Shown here one piece after another: positions 36,215-48,839 of a stretch of DNA of 64,000 nt; the stretch's first letter is position 1, and every line of letters begins with the position of its first letter. Made by a program: the position numbers and the translations under genes. The DNA is from Chondrilla cf. caribensis (taxonomy: Eukaryota; Porifera; Demospongiae; Chondrillida; Chondrillidae): assembly GCA_964020155.1 (NCBI GenBank), contig OZ026561.1, positions 2,333,047 through 2,397,046 of the forward strand, given 5' to 3'. The notes under the pieces were generated by a model, which worked only from the letters and a program-made list of their open reading frames with translations, searched no databases and was not told where the DNA came from.

Positions 36215-36350
36215 TAGATATTATGGACTCTCCATCACATCATATGTACTGATACACAATATCCTCAATACTGCTAAAAACTTAGCAACACTTTTATTGG
36301 TTATGAATGATAATGGATGATTCTGTACAGCAACACGTAGGCGAGAAGAA
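36215..36350. repeat. Inverted copy of 37,475-37,625
   Basis: GGACTCTCCATCACATCATA, ATCCTCAATACTGCTAA, TAGCAACACTTT and GATTCTGTACAGCAA recur in inverse orientation at 37,475-37,625. There the minus strand has an exon-like stretch, FDGYGILWMVLYSKTSTRRK, with a TAG acceptor and a GTATGC donor. Here the frame is broken. Confidence 0.75.
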
Positions 36351-37189
36351 AGCAGCTGGAATACTTTATGCAAAATTACCTGTAAACATCTACGCCTCTG
36401 GTTTATTACTCATCATTTCAAAATTTCCAAACAAAGAATTACTGTGTTGATTTGCAACCACATGCACTATCACTGAGTAGAACATTATAGATCTTACCTC
36501 CCATGGTCTCAATGTATTAAATTATGGGGTGTTATTGGCTATCGAAATTTCATGGATTAGTATCTTGCAGCTACTAGATATACAGTACTAGATAAAAGGC
36601 AAACAGTAAGTTGTGTTCAAGTTCTACAAAAGGTGGTTATTGATCAGTTTATGTGTGTTAATTATAAATAAGGGTGAAAATTTATTTCTAGAATGCAAAC
36701 TTGGGATATTAGACAAGCTATATACACATGTCCAAAGGATAAGAGAATGGATTAGATCTTTCAAGTATTTGTTTCTACATACATGTAGTGTGTAGCTTCC
36801 CACATGCGAACAAGAGAATTGCATTTACATAAGCAATACAGCAATGTTCATAAGAGCTGGAAGGTCTGTAGTAGTGTACTCGGGTAATTGATATGTACAT
36901 CCTTTACCTGCAAAACTTTTATATTGGTGGGTATGGCAATTATTTCGGAGGAAATTATGAGATGGACTCACTGGTGCTGAATCACTATCATTGAAGTAAG
37001 GAGGAAATGTGTATTTGATATCGTGAGGCGACATTGTCATTGATATTCAAGTGCACAACATTTACATCATATTTTAATATTTGGGGTCATATAGCAGCTG
37101 TTTGCTTTAATGTCAGTGTACGGCAAAAGGTATATAAGCAGAGAGATATCAAGAGTAGGGTAGACTACACAATGCACACATGGAGACAT
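36351..37189. other. No firm gene; one exon-like stretch
   Basis: On the minus strand 37,034-36,970 reads MSPHDIKYTFPPYFNDSDSA followed by a GTGAGT donor. It is too short to call a gene by itself. Confidence 0.3.
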
Positions 37190-37325
37190 CGTCACAGTTT
37201 AACATATTTAGCATCTGAGATAGGAACACAGTTTGAGTGGTACCATTGGTCACAGATATCGCACTGGATTCCTTTCTCGTTTCTTCTTATGGGCTTTTCA
37301 CACCTCACATACATGTATTTGTAAG
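37190..37325 (-). pseudogene. PHD-finger remnant, retroelement-type
   Basis: The minus strand reads RCEKPIRRNEKGIQCDICDQ followed by WYHSNCVPISDAKYVKL and a stop. The Cys-x2-Cys-x4-Trp-Tyr-His-x2-Cys part is intact; the first zinc pair has only one Cys. It resembles the remnant at 4,253-4,400 and is probably from a non-LTR retroelement. No neighbouring enzyme domain. Confidence 0.5.
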
Positions 37326-37474
37326 TCAGCCCAGGGTGTAGTTCAATGTCTCCGGATCATAATAGATAATGTGCACTCCCAACACAGCAATCCTTTGTCT
37401 AAAAATTGTATAAGATGACCAATATATAAACTAGAGAGGTACATGTGTACAAGAAAGTGATATACGTAGCATAC

Positions 37475-37625
37475 CATGTTCCCCATCTGCTTTTCTTCTT
37501 GTCGACGTCTTGCTGTACAGAACCATCCATAATATTCCATAGCCATCAAAGTGTTGCTATGTCATTAGCAGTATTGAGGATATTGTAGAAATAGGGATAC
37601 ATGAGGTGATGGAGGGTCCACAATA
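37475..37625. repeat. Inverted copy of 36,215-36,350
   Basis: Second arm of the dispersed inverted duplication. The minus strand is open across FDGYGILWMVLYSKTSTRRK with splice-like borders, so this may be the ancestral exon and the 36.2-kb copy a derived one. Confidence 0.65.
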
Positions 37626-37704
37626 CCTATCTTCTGAATTGTACTACAGATGGTTTCAAATTGGATTCATACAACCTTTGAGAATGATATCTTTTCCACA
37701 TATC

Positions 37705-39155
37705 AAAGTATCTACGTGTGTACATTGAGATTAAAAAGACACATGTACTGAGTTGCTTTTTCTCTAGATCTCTAACCCAATTACTAACCTTGGAAGGGTT
37801 GTTAGTTTGAATAGATAAAGTGCTATTAGTATTTTAGCCACGAACAAAGTCAACAGGGGATGTGTACGTATGTTGAACTGTTTGTTGGACAAAGTTACAA
37901 GCCCACTTGTGTATCATTTGTGCTGAATCCTAAGGCCCCAAAAGTCATCGCCATTTAAGTGGATAACATCTACCAAGAATGTGAGCGGATCTGAGAAAAG
38001 GGACATCTTACACTTTCGTGTAATTGCGTTTTTTCACAATCCATCACAGAGCATTACGATGCCGTTTTCGGAATTGCGATAGCGCATTTCGTTCACGAGA
38101 TATACTGAGTTTTATTGCCATGCATAAAAGCTTTGGTGTGCGAACGAGCTACGGTCTCCGTAAATTATGAATGAATGACGTCATGCAAGTAAGAAATGGC
38201 GCCGGCTGCATGTCCTCGATGTGTATTTCGTTTCTTTAAGCGGTTTTAGGGACAAGAAGAGTTGTTCGATATTCTATATTGTACAATTTCTTCTATTTGC
38301 AGCATTTGTTTCATTGCGAACGAATATTCGGTTGCGCGCCTTATCAGCGGCAAGGCGCGAATATCTCCGTCTAGAAAAATGGCGTATTTCCGCTAGGTAC
38401 AAAATGAACTATATCTTCAAAACGCAACATCGTATATTCACGACGCTTGTAGAGAACATTCTATAAAGCTTAAGATAATAATTATCGAAAAAAAGGGAAT
38501 TCGATAACATTTACACGAAAACATGTTTTGACCCGTATCAGGGTTTACGAAAACAACCAAAGATGTCCCTTTTCTCAGATCCGCTCACGAATGGTTTCTC
38601 TGCTTAACAGTGTTCTATCTAGTTGTTACTTAATACAACAAATGATAATTAGGCCACCTTTAATGTTATACTCATAGCCACCATCTGTATTAGTATCCCA
38701 TATTCTATCAAATCTGAATAACTGCACATGATTACAAACATTGTTCTTACTCTTTTGAATTTGTTATCTTCAGCATAGAAACACCATAAAGGTATACCAG
38801 ACTATACTCCCGTTGGCCACAGCTTCAATATGGGTTTTAGGTTTCTCTTTTGCTGGCAAATCACACTGTACAGGCAACACCCTCTCCAATCATTCTGAGG
38901 TTGCTTCATCCGACCATCTGTCTCAGTCCTCATACGTGCAATATTCTTCTGTTGTTACAGTTTGATGTACTGTCCCCAGACATTGAAACATTGAGCAAAT
39001 AGTCCAAATCTGTGAAGAAATTCAAAAAGAGTTAAAAAAACTGATATACGTACACACTATCATTACATATTGGTAAGTTAATAGGCATGAATAATACCTT
39101 ATGTGAAGTTAAGAATGCATCACTGGGTATTACGCCAACCAGCTGACAAGACTAA
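37705..39155. repeat. Duplicated block, copy B (with insertion)
   Basis: Direct copy of 35,366-36,185 interrupted by the element at 37,981-38,588. Outside the insertion the two copies are closely similar throughout. Confidence 0.85.
37981..38588. mobile_element. 608-bp inverted-repeat DNA element with 4-bp target duplication
   Basis: The ends are GTGAGCGGATCTGAGAAAAG and its exact inverse, about 29 bp in all. GAAT flanks both sides (37,977-37,980 and 38,589-38,592). Copy A of the duplicated block has the uninterrupted sequence CCAAGAATGGTTTC at about 35,618-35,631, which is the empty site. The element holds no transposase; the 81-codon ORF inside is unrecognised. Confidence 0.92.
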
Positions 39156-39378
39156 ACTCTGTAGCAGCTGGGGGACCGAAGTCATATTGAGATGGTAACC
39201 AGTGATGACCTCCCAGTTATCCAACTCCTCAAAAAAATAGGAACCACAGACAGCTGTCTCGCTCTAATTTGAACTCATCAGTGTGGTATACCCCATACAT
39301 AAATTGCCATCTCAATAGGACTTCGGTCCCCCAGCTAGTACAGACTTTGCAAGGTCTTGTCAGCTGGTTGGAGTAATA
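39150..39378. mobile_element. Inverted-repeat MITE, arm 1 of a larger inverted pair
   Basis: Terminal repeats of about 40 bp (AGCTGGGGGACCGAAGTCAT ... inverse) enclose about 180 bp. The whole unit, plus CAGCTGACAAGAC and CTTGTCAGCTGG flanks, is repeated inverted at 40,248-40,475. Confidence 0.85.
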
Positions 39379-39389
39379 GTTGCATATAT

Positions 39390-39932
39390 GACGTCATTGC
39401 CGCGATTTTTCAGATCCCGGTTTGCCGATTCCATGCAATGCAGGGTATATCTATATCCAGGGCCTTCTGGAAATCTAACTTCCTCTCCGCTAGTAGCCTC
39501 TTCTAGATTGATGGGTCTTCAACGCCGCAAACTGACCAATCACGAAGCATCTCGTCCCAAAAGGCGCCGAATTCGCAGTGATCCGACAACCTGCGAAGAA
39601 CTAGTACGTAGGCATTAATGGACTCCCCCGGCAGACGATTTCTGCTGTGAAACTTGAATCGCTGCATCGTTTAAGATGGCTTTGGACTAAAATATCCTTC
39701 TAGTACTTCAAGGAGAAAATCTAGCTCTAACTCTCTAGCGTTCCTTGGTGCCTTTAAGAATTCGGTATTTAGATGCTCCAATCGTGGATAGGAATACAGG
39801 TACCCGCTGCTTCCCTTCGATCTTATTAGCTGCCAAAAAGTCCCTCAACCGTTCAACATAGGCTGTCCACTCTTCTCTGTCCTTGTCACACTCTCCGATG
39901 CGACCAAAAACCGCCGCCATCCTCGTCGCCAA
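39390..39932 (-). pseudogene. Ty3/gypsy-type gag remnant
   Basis: The frame from 39,932 reads EEWTAYVERLRDFLAANKIE and FLSTIGASKYRILK. After a frameshift it continues as FKFHSRNRLPGESINAYV, LRRLSDHCEFG and KRLLAERKLDFQKALDI. These are the conserved blocks of the capsid region of Ty3/gypsy LTR retrotransposon Gag. At least one frameshift and one stop interrupt it, no protease or polymerase follows, and no LTRs were identified. It lies between the two inverted MITE arms. Confidence 0.8.
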
Positions 39933-40247
39933 AAATGATATGTTCTTTCACCAAACTGAATCTCAAAATGAATCACCAACCAACTCAATCAATTTCCAAA
40001 AATATACACACATAACATAAGCACAACAATCATTTCAAGAAATGTCAAAATCACACAGAACATATAACAATAAACACGAAGGTGATCACAGGTCTACTGA
40101 AACATAAAACAACAGAAGTCATATAAGATATTGTGATGTGACAGGTTGTCATGATAAGCATAAGGTGGCTAGCAGTCAAAGTGTGATTGAGCGCTCTTCG
40201 CACACTGCCTGTGCAAAGGCTGATGTGAGTTAAGAATGCATCACTGG

Positions 40248-40475
40248 ATATTACTCCAACCAGCTGACAAGACCTTGCAAAGTCTGTACTAGCTGGGGGA
40301 CCGAAGTCCTATTGAGATGGCAACTTATGTATGGGGTATACCACACTGATGAGTTCAAATTAGAGCGAAACAGCTGTCTGTGGTTCCTATTTTTGAGGAG
40401 TTGGATAACTGGGAGGTCATCACTGGTTACCATCTCAATATGACTTCGGTCCCCCAGCTGCTACAGAGTTTGTGT
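40248..40475. mobile_element. Inverted-repeat MITE, arm 2
   Basis: Inverted copy of 39,150-39,378 (CTAGCTGGGGGACCGAAGTC, CTGTCTGTGGTTCCTATTTT, CAGCTGCTACAGAG). A GT-rich microsatellite begins at once after it (40,470-40,570). Confidence 0.85.
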
Positions 40476-40899
40476 GTGTGTGCCTGTGTGTGTGTGTGTG
40501 TTTGGTGTGTGTATGTGTGTACGTGTGTGTATGTGTGTGTGTGTGCGTGTGTGTATTGGTATGTGTGTACAAGTTTAACTGATAGTGCATATCATTTGGA
40601 CAATTGTGTTAACCACACTGTGTGTGTATTTCAATAATGTTATTGATATTAACTCTGGTTTGAGTCAAGTGCAAATACCTATTATATAGAGGTCGTATAA
40701 GGGGAACAACCCACATGCATACCAGAACACAAGATATTTAGACTACAGACACAAATCCTTGAGGTGAGTTGTTATTCTATTACCACCAGAATAACATGAA
40801 AATCCTGGCACATTCTATTTTTACTTATGAGGTGGGTATATCACAATGGCAATGTGAAATTGCCATGACAATATGATGTACATCATTCTCATCCCGAGA

Positions 40900-41175
40900 T
40901 GGGTGCTATAAAAGGAAAATGCACAGTGGGACAGCAATTATCATAGGAGTAGAGAGGAAACATGAAATAGAAATTGATGGTGTCGGGATACAGTTGAAAT
41001 GCCGGAGATCAGACTCCTACCACAGTTCTCTACCTACAACCAAGATCATGACAGTAGCAGTGAGAATTGTGCAGTTACATTCATTCAAAGGGGGTTGCTG
41101 ATACAAAAGCTACCATCATGTGAATTTTAAACTGGAGGAGTGAATGATCCAAAAGGATTCTCATAGTGGATGTAT
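40900..41175 (+). pseudogene. Fibrinogen-domain remnant 1
   Basis: Nucleotide match to the 3' part of the remnant at 43,440-44,090: ACCAAGATCATGACA, GGAATTGTGCAGT-like and CAAAGGGGGTTG, then a GGAGGAGTGAATGAT stretch. The coding frame is destroyed by several indels. The upstream segment 40,690-40,900 also resembles 42,700-42,900, so whole gene segments were duplicated. Confidence 0.6.
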
Positions 41176-41225
41176 GTACATGCATCCATATACATGTACA
41201 TACACATACGTACATATGCGCATTA

Positions 41226-41311
41226 CACCTTGATACTCAGTAATATCTTATATATACATATACTCTATATATGGTATATGCATAATATATTACTGAGTAT
41301 CAAGGTGTAAA
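41226..41311. repeat. Palindrome with 23-bp arms
   Basis: TACACCTTGATACTCAGTAA and its exact inverse flank an AT-rich centre. A half-copy (GATACTCAGTGACATATAAT) lies near 42,433. Probably a small foldback element. Confidence 0.8.
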
Positions 41312-41394
41312 AACAATTATACAAGATGCATATATATATTATATATCACATTGTATGTATAATATACAATATCTCTATTATTGTTGTTACTATA

Positions 41395-41395
<1 letters not shown>

Positions 41396-41455
<60 letters not shown>
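41396..41455. repeat. (TA)n(TG)n microsatellite
   Basis: A short TA run passes directly into about 24 TG units. Confidence 0.9.
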
Positions 41456-41457
<2 letters not shown>

Positions 41458-41739
41458 AATGTATGTATGGATATGTACACTGCATGTATGTACTCAGTGT
41501 GATATGGTACACAATGTAGTGATGTACCACACAGAAGGGAAATAACCCATTTCAGCACACTAGTAAGACCCCATCACTGCAGACACTACAAGAAGACATG
41601 TACTCTACAGACAGGTTCCTTGTGGTGAGATGGAACAGGTTCTGCTACATGCCATCAATAATTGATTACTGTCACAACACAGCATGACAGTGCCTACTAC
41701 ATCACCCTGGCAATGTGAATCACCATGACAACTCAACAT

Positions 41740-41970
41740 ACATAAATTGAGGGCTATTTAAGATCATCACAGTTTGAGTAGGAATTGTGCAGTTGAATAC
41801 AGAGGGGGTTGGTGGTACAATTACGTATACTGCTTCATTGTTAATCTCAACGGTGAGTACTTTACCTGAGGAGTTCAGGATGCAAAAGGGTTACATGGGT
41901 TAATTTTAAACCGGGTAAAGGGTCCTACTCCTTCAAGGTGGCTGAAATGAAGCTGAAGTTTAACTAGAAG
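41740..41970 (+). pseudogene. Fibrinogen-domain remnant 2
   Basis: Matches the end of the 43.4-kb remnant: GGAATTGTGCAGT, GGGGGTTGGTGGTACAA and CTCCTTCAAGGTGGCTGAAA, ending AAGTTTAACTAG. The last nine codons (YSFKVAEMKLKFN-like) keep their frame. The rest is frame-broken. Confidence 0.65.
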
Positions 41971-41974
41971 AGCA

Positions 41975-43430
41975 CGATTCAGAGAATTGTGCCAATCACT
42001 CTGTGTGTGCATTCCCATATGTACTGTATGTACACACTTGCATCTACACATACAATATATACACACATGCTACTTTGATATCACCACATGTATATATGCA
42101 GTTTGTGAAAATAAGAACAACATTCAATAATTACAAATTGATCACAAATTATCACTCTCATGAACAATATTATGCAATGAATTAATGCAAATGAATTTTC
42201 TGAAGTGCATTTTATAATGATAACAGAAATCAAGCAGAGCTAGATCATTGGTGCATACAAAAAGAGTTATTTCGCACATTAATTTGATGAAAATTGCATT
42301 TTGGTATCATATGAAAGCTTAGAGGTGGTTTCGTGAATAATACAAATGGTAGCTTCATGTCTATTCCCAGTCATAAGTTATGGCACTTGAATATAGAGCA
42401 ATACATACATAGGCATATCACACCCTGCATGATACTCAGTGACATATAATATATCCCAATATGTATGGTGAAAGTGATATTTTCTTTGAAATACTTTCAA
42501 CTGTTAAACAAAATGGCTGTTGACTTGTACAACAATGTAACTTTCCTATATATTAATATGACGAAATTGAATATAAAATGGCTTCCAATGTGACCGCCAC
42601 ATATGTACCATAGCAACATGAAAGTTTGGGAAAAATACTAGCTGTAGTATGAACAACTGTTACTGCATTAACACAATGGGGGGAGGGACCCTTACCACCA
42701 CACAAAGAAGACGTTAACACTCACAGACACAGATCTTTGAGGTGAGTTGTTGCCCTACAACACACAACCACTAACCAACTATTGGAATAGCATGAATCCT
42801 GGCATATTCTACTTTCACTTTCATGGCAATGTCAACTACCATGGCAACTCAACATACATCAACCTCATCCTCAACTTTGATTATATAATGAGATGGGTGA
42901 ATTCTCAGAATCAGCTATCACTAGAGGAATACTGACAGGAAGAGAGGAAGTTCAGAGATGAAGAAAGAACAATGTTCACTAAGGTCACTACTTTCCTTGG
43001 GATGATATCAGTGGCAACTTTTCAAAAATGTAAGTAACTTGGAACATGGACTGTGTACACAGTGGGTAAAGGACATGTGGTGTGTGGTTGATTCACAACA
43101 AACACTACACACATAGGTGAATATTATATTCCAACATATGTATATTGTGTGAAATGAGAATGGAAATATACTGTACTGTGCTGTACAGGTGGGCTATTCT
43201 AGGTATTGTATATATCTTTCTACACACATGCATATACTATTTCGAGAAAATATAACTTCGATTGGTTTAGGTAGCAATCTAATACTACACTTACAGGATG
43301 TACTATGAACTAACTTAATATAACTTAATATTTCCTAAATACAAATCTTCTCACCGACACATTTACTGCACATTAAATAATTAATTAATACATTGAAACA
43401 AAACATAATTTAACATTCAGTTACTAACTG
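41975..43430. other. No intact gene; duplicated flank of the fibrinogen copies
   Basis: 42,700-42,900 resembles 40,690-40,860 (CACAGATC/CAAATC, TTTGAGGTGAGTTGTT, CCTGGCATATTCTA). Otherwise AT-rich sequence without a supported gene. Confidence 0.45.
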
Positions 43431-43439
43431 TCAAGATCC

Positions 43440-44090
43440 CTGCCCAACTCTTCCCTGCGGATGTGAACAAGTACACCAGGATTTATGCCCATGTTCTGGA
43501 CTCTACACTATGGACTGTGGGCGTGGACCCTTCACTGCTTATTGTGACATGAGAGGAAACTGTACCGTCTTCCAAAGAAGCTTCAATGGGGAGTTCAATT
43601 CTATCGTAATTGGGCAGAATATGTTAATGGATTTGGAAAGCCCAATGGAGAACACTGCATGGGACTTGACAGCATCCACTGCATAGCAGACACTAATCCT
43701 GCATGGAACTAAACTGAGAGTGGAGTTAGGAGACTTGGAAGGCAACTCTTACTATGCCAAATACTCCCAGTTTGTAGTTGGAGACAGTTGTACTGACTAT
43801 AGAATGAATGGTCGGGATACAACAGGAATGCCAGAGATTGGTTCTCCTACCACAATGGACAGATGTTACTACCTAAGACCAAGATCATGACACTTGAGAT
43901 AGGAATTGTGCAGTCTCATACAAAGGGGGTTGGTGGTACAAGAACTGCCACAGTGTTAATCCTAACAGTGAGTACTTGACTGGAGGAGTTAGTGATGCAA
44001 AGGACTCTCATGGTACCGTGCCAAACCTGGCAGAAAGTACTACTCCTTCAAGGTGGTTGAAATGAAATTGAAGTTTAACTAAAAGAGTTT
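43440..44090 (+). pseudogene. Fibrinogen-related (FReD) domain pseudogene
   Basis: Across three frames the order of a ficolin/tenascin-type fibrinogen C-terminal domain is visible. It runs GPFTAYCDMRGNCTVFQRSF, then [73 protein letters not shown], and finally [14 protein letters not shown] and a stop. Frameshifts occur after FNG, after PAWN and further on. Such domains bind carbohydrates in secreted recognition proteins. This copy cannot make one. It lies downstream of the dynein remnant on the opposite strand and is the best kept of three neighbouring copies. Confidence 0.88.
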
Positions 44091-45222
44091 ATGATTTGGA
44101 AATTTGTGTAATCGCTCGGTGTGTGCTGGCACACACAGGTAAACACAGGGTTATATTTCTTCCTTTGCATAGTAACTGTAACTCATGTATGACAAAATTG
44201 AGTAATTATTTATGAATACAATCTCAGTTGTACCATAAATATGTATGGTGCACACTGTACATACATGGATGTATCAGTACATATATTATGTGCAGAATAA
44301 GAAGCCTTAGAAGACGATAATGAATATTATAACAGAATAAGAGAGGAAGTAAGTAACATCAGAGTCATCCTTGGTAAAAGCCTTAATCTGTCAGTTGCAC
44401 TAGATCACACACAACTCCTGTGCACAGTCAAACATTGCAATAATATACTGCACACTTTGTACGGTGCTATCCCCAGAACCAAGAATTCAGTCATACAAAT
44501 TATACAAAAGCAATGACATGTGTTTGCAAGTATGTACATATGTATGTGTAAGGAGCTGGTAGCTAACCTTTTGATTGGAGCATCACGTTCTGAGCAGTAG
44601 CAGGGAGACCTAACCAGGAAGGTGTATGAGTATCTGGAAGTGCATCTATCCACTGCAGGAAATCTTCTCGCCTGTAAAGTCACCCCAAAATAAAACATAC
44701 ACCTGACTTGTGTGCATACTGTCTGCTAATATACACCTTTAAAGCCGGTGTACATATGGCTATGTACCTATGTATATTAAAAACAAGCACAGCAATCAAT
44801 TCTCCATACTCACTTTATGCCTTCAGGAATAGATATTTGTTGACCTGGAAGTTCCTCTACATCTTTCATTAAAGCAAAATTGGAACTGAAAGAACGCAAA
44901 CCGAATAGCTGATGTACAAAGTTATTCAAGAGTTTCTATAGAAGTATAAAAACGTATGAAGTGCCCAACTGTAAGGCTAAGAAACTTCAGATCATAAAAC
45001 TATACTAGTGTACTTCATTTGAAAACAAATTTACTGCACAAATGTACATGATCAATTAAATCTCACTAATATGAAAAACCGAATTTACGTATTCTGCTTA
45101 TACTACAAGCACAAAACTAGCTGGTTATTACATCAAACATGACTGCTAAGAGTTTCTCTTGAGTGCCTTTAACATAAGATAAGTACGTATCTGTTGTGTG
45201 AGTGTGTGTGTGTACATGTGTG

Positions 45223-45235
<13 letters not shown>

Positions 45236-45302
<67 letters not shown>

Positions 45303-45304
45303 TG
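45236..45304. repeat. (GCGT)n microsatellite
   Basis: About 17 uninterrupted GCGT units between TG-rich shoulders, in the long intron of the dynein pseudogene. Confidence 0.95.
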
Positions 45305-45612
45305 TGTGTGTGTGCTGCAATTATAACCATTCTACTCATAAGTATAAGTCAACCTGTATCATCATTATTGTGGCTTTTACAACTTGCATGCATCTCAGTA
45401 TGCCAATGGATCATTTTCAAATGACATTTGAATGTATACTACCATGTTACAAACTACTTGTGCATATAATATAAAACTGCAGATTTTCTGATTTGGAAAC
45501 ATTCACAGAACTGGACTTCAAGCCTACTTCTAAGAAGCACTGTGATATAATTGAGAAAAATCCACCAATGTTGATCAATTGGATGCTGGTGAGTGATGAG
45601 TGGTAAGACGCC

Positions 45613-45931
<319 letters not shown>

Positions 45932-47039
45932 GGAGTCTGCATGTATGCTAGTGTCTGCATTAATATTTACTGCATGTGTGTGTGCATGCATGCATGCATG
46001 TGCGTGTATGCAGCAGCATTCAATTGCTAAGTATGTAAATTATATAATCTTGACATCCAGTACCTGATCAAAATCATTGTCTATACGACCACCATATATG
46101 GACTGGGACAGCAATGTGCACAGAGCATTTCATGTGGGATAATGAAACGGCCCTGCATACAAAAGTAAGACAACAACTCTGTAGGCATCGCTATGTCAAA
46201 ATTCAATAATAATGCAAATTAGTACTTACGTATAATATCTTCTTCAATGAAGACCTTACAGCAATAGTGTGCCTGACATAACATACCTGTGCTGCCATAT
46301 CCAACCAAGTACCCAGTGTGTCACAAGGCATCTTTCAAGTCGGATTCATTAAATTCATATTTCTTAGCCCATTCTAAAGGAACTTTGTGCAATTGTTCTT
46401 GAATAATTGCATGTAGCCAAGCCAAACTAAATTACATTTTGGACCTTTCAGCAGATTCCTGAAAGGGCAAAGTGATGTTTACCACGTTCAAAGAATGTAG
46501 ACATGTAATCCTACAGTTAATCTCATATGTTTGGATGTAGTTTTAAATGAGATATCGCATATTTGAACTTCATACAGATGTGGAAAACATATGGGACTCT
46601 AAACACAAAGATGGACAGATCGCTAAATCATTTGTTAAGCAATAATAGTGATAACTTGAAGTGTTTTTCAGCAGATGTGAGATGCATATGAAAATATTGA
46701 TCCGTTGAATCCGATGCAGTTATGGGATATTTCCTCACCCTATATCCTGAATGGCGATACAGTACTGAATGTTCTCAACAAATTGGCTTTCACTCCATGT
46801 GGAGGCTCAAAGGTTACAATATGTGAAACTCACAACAGGTTTACAGGAACCTATTCTGATGTGTCATGAACGTATGTAATGGTGATATCAAGATCAATAG
46901 AAGTGGCATACTCTGGGTTGATTTCCATTGTTAAGAAAAGTCTGAATGCTGAATGAGGTGTTATGGAGTGCAGTTGCTTTTCCATCTGCACAAGCCACTG
47001 AGGTACCAGGTGTACATCTTAGAGCATTACCCACCTGTG

Positions 47040-48708
47040 AGATGGAGAGTTACTTGCATTATGACCACATAACTCATTCTCTCAATTTGTGGATGTACAT
47101 ATGTACGTCAATGTCACACATTGTTAGCAGCTTGTAGAAATAATACATTTGGTGCAAATTACGTATGTATTACACAAAATAGGATTGTGTTGAGAATATA
47201 AAATAAGGAACATGGAAATGAGAGAATACATGGGACACTGTGAGTGTCTTCCATCTAATCCTACTTTGAAGTTTAATTGACACTGTTTAAAAGGTACTTG
47301 AAATGAACCAATGGGGAAGTTTCATACTCATCAGTACTGTAGACAGGAGGCCATATATATGTATGTACGTATGTACTGTCTCATAACAAAAGTATACACA
47401 ACAATTGGAAGCAACAAGTTCATTGAAATCTGTAAACATTGTAGATTGTTATCCAATTATTAAAGCATGAAGATTCCTTGTTGCATAACTATTGATGTGT
47501 TGTAGCAAATTCACATTCCAGTTTTAGAGGCAGATTATTATCACCCTCCAACAAGTCAGCACATTTCTTTCGGGAGTGGTTTCATTCAGCCAATTTATGA
47601 AGTCCTAAAAATAAGACAGTATAGAAGTGTGTATGTTGTAGTGAATTTGTACATTGAAAGTACTGGAATATTTTAAATTCTACAATCACAAAGTGTACAC
47701 TAACTTGCTTTCCAGAAGCAAAGTCCTTCACACCTGCACAACTTCTAACACTTATAATTAGCAAGGTGGCACATTGAAGCAACCTGTAAGTACAGGAGAA
47801 TACATCTGCACAGTCAAAAACATGATGAGATATACATACGTATGTATATAAATGTGATACTGTTGTGTTAACAGTATGCACTGTATCAAAATGTAGCAGT
47901 ACATATAGCCTGCCTATGTGTGCTACAGCAGTAATAAAAAGTGCTAATTGATCGCCAGAGACAATCAACTATCACTATTCTACAGTTGCACACCTACAAG
48001 GCTTCAACTATTTTGTAGTATGCATAAATGTAATGCTATGCATATAAATTTTGATCGAAAGATTAATCGAATCACATAGTGTTTGCATCAAGGGAACTGT
48101 GCTCAAATCACGGATGTGGGTATACTACCCCCTCTATGCAACATGCTACTTAAACTTACTTGTTCTGAAGAAAGTCCAGGATAGTTTCTCTGCTGGTCAC
48201 CCGTTCTTAGTGCATCTTTCCCACAAAGAAAATTTTCAGATTCTTCATTGTAGTCGCATTCTCTGTTCAGTGTAAGAAACAAAATTTGGATGCTATGTAT
48301 GTACATCACAGCACTCAATGTAACATGTCTGAAGATGAACAACACTACTGACAATTGGGCATAGCCTACTCCTGCAAGACAAGGAGTCATAATATATATT
48401 TATGTATCTACTTATGTACATATGTATTGAGTGATGTCTTAAAATTTATAAGGTTATGTGCATCAATTTGGTCAGATAGATGTATAATAGTGTGAGTTCA
48501 CAGAAAAACATCAGTCAGTCTCCAGTTACGTATGGTAAAATGCACATCATTTATATAAACATATAATAATGCAAATATTCAAGCTAAGCAAATAAGGTAC
48601 ATAATAAAATTATTATGAATACAACTTGATGTATGATGCATGCATTTATTCTCATAAGAAAACACATGAATAGATGATAATATTACAATAGTAGACTACA
48701 TGTATACA
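47040..48708. other. No supported gene
   Basis: Minus-strand ORFs at 47,582-47,968 and 48,103-48,390 are unrecognised. A segment at 48,168-48,262 has splice-like borders on the minus strand (ACTGAACAG acceptor, GTAAGT donor) and could be another decayed exon, but I cannot place it. Confidence 0.35.
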
Positions 48709-48832
48709 TGTATCCCGATTGGTGATATTGTCACTTAACTTCAAAAACACCAACTAAGGTATAATACCCAATATACTGGGGTATATTTCTCACCTCATCA
48801 CTGATATTCCCAGGCCCGTTTTCTTAATTGAA
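48709..48832. mobile_element. Dispersed about 120-bp repeat, copy 2
   Basis: TGTATCCCGATTGGTGATAT and TTGTCACTTAA are identical to the copy at 10,377-10,497. The middle is diverged but alignable (ATACTGGGGTATA against GTACTGGGGTACA). Confidence 0.6.
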
Positions 48833-48839
48833 AGGAAGT

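Noticed and set aside
38221..38466. 81-codon ORF inside the 608-bp transposon
   Set aside because: No transposase motif, too short, and the element looks non-autonomous.
47582..47968. 128-codon minus-strand ORF upstream of the dynein pseudogene
   Set aside because: I could not match it to dynein or any other family, and no splice structure supports it.
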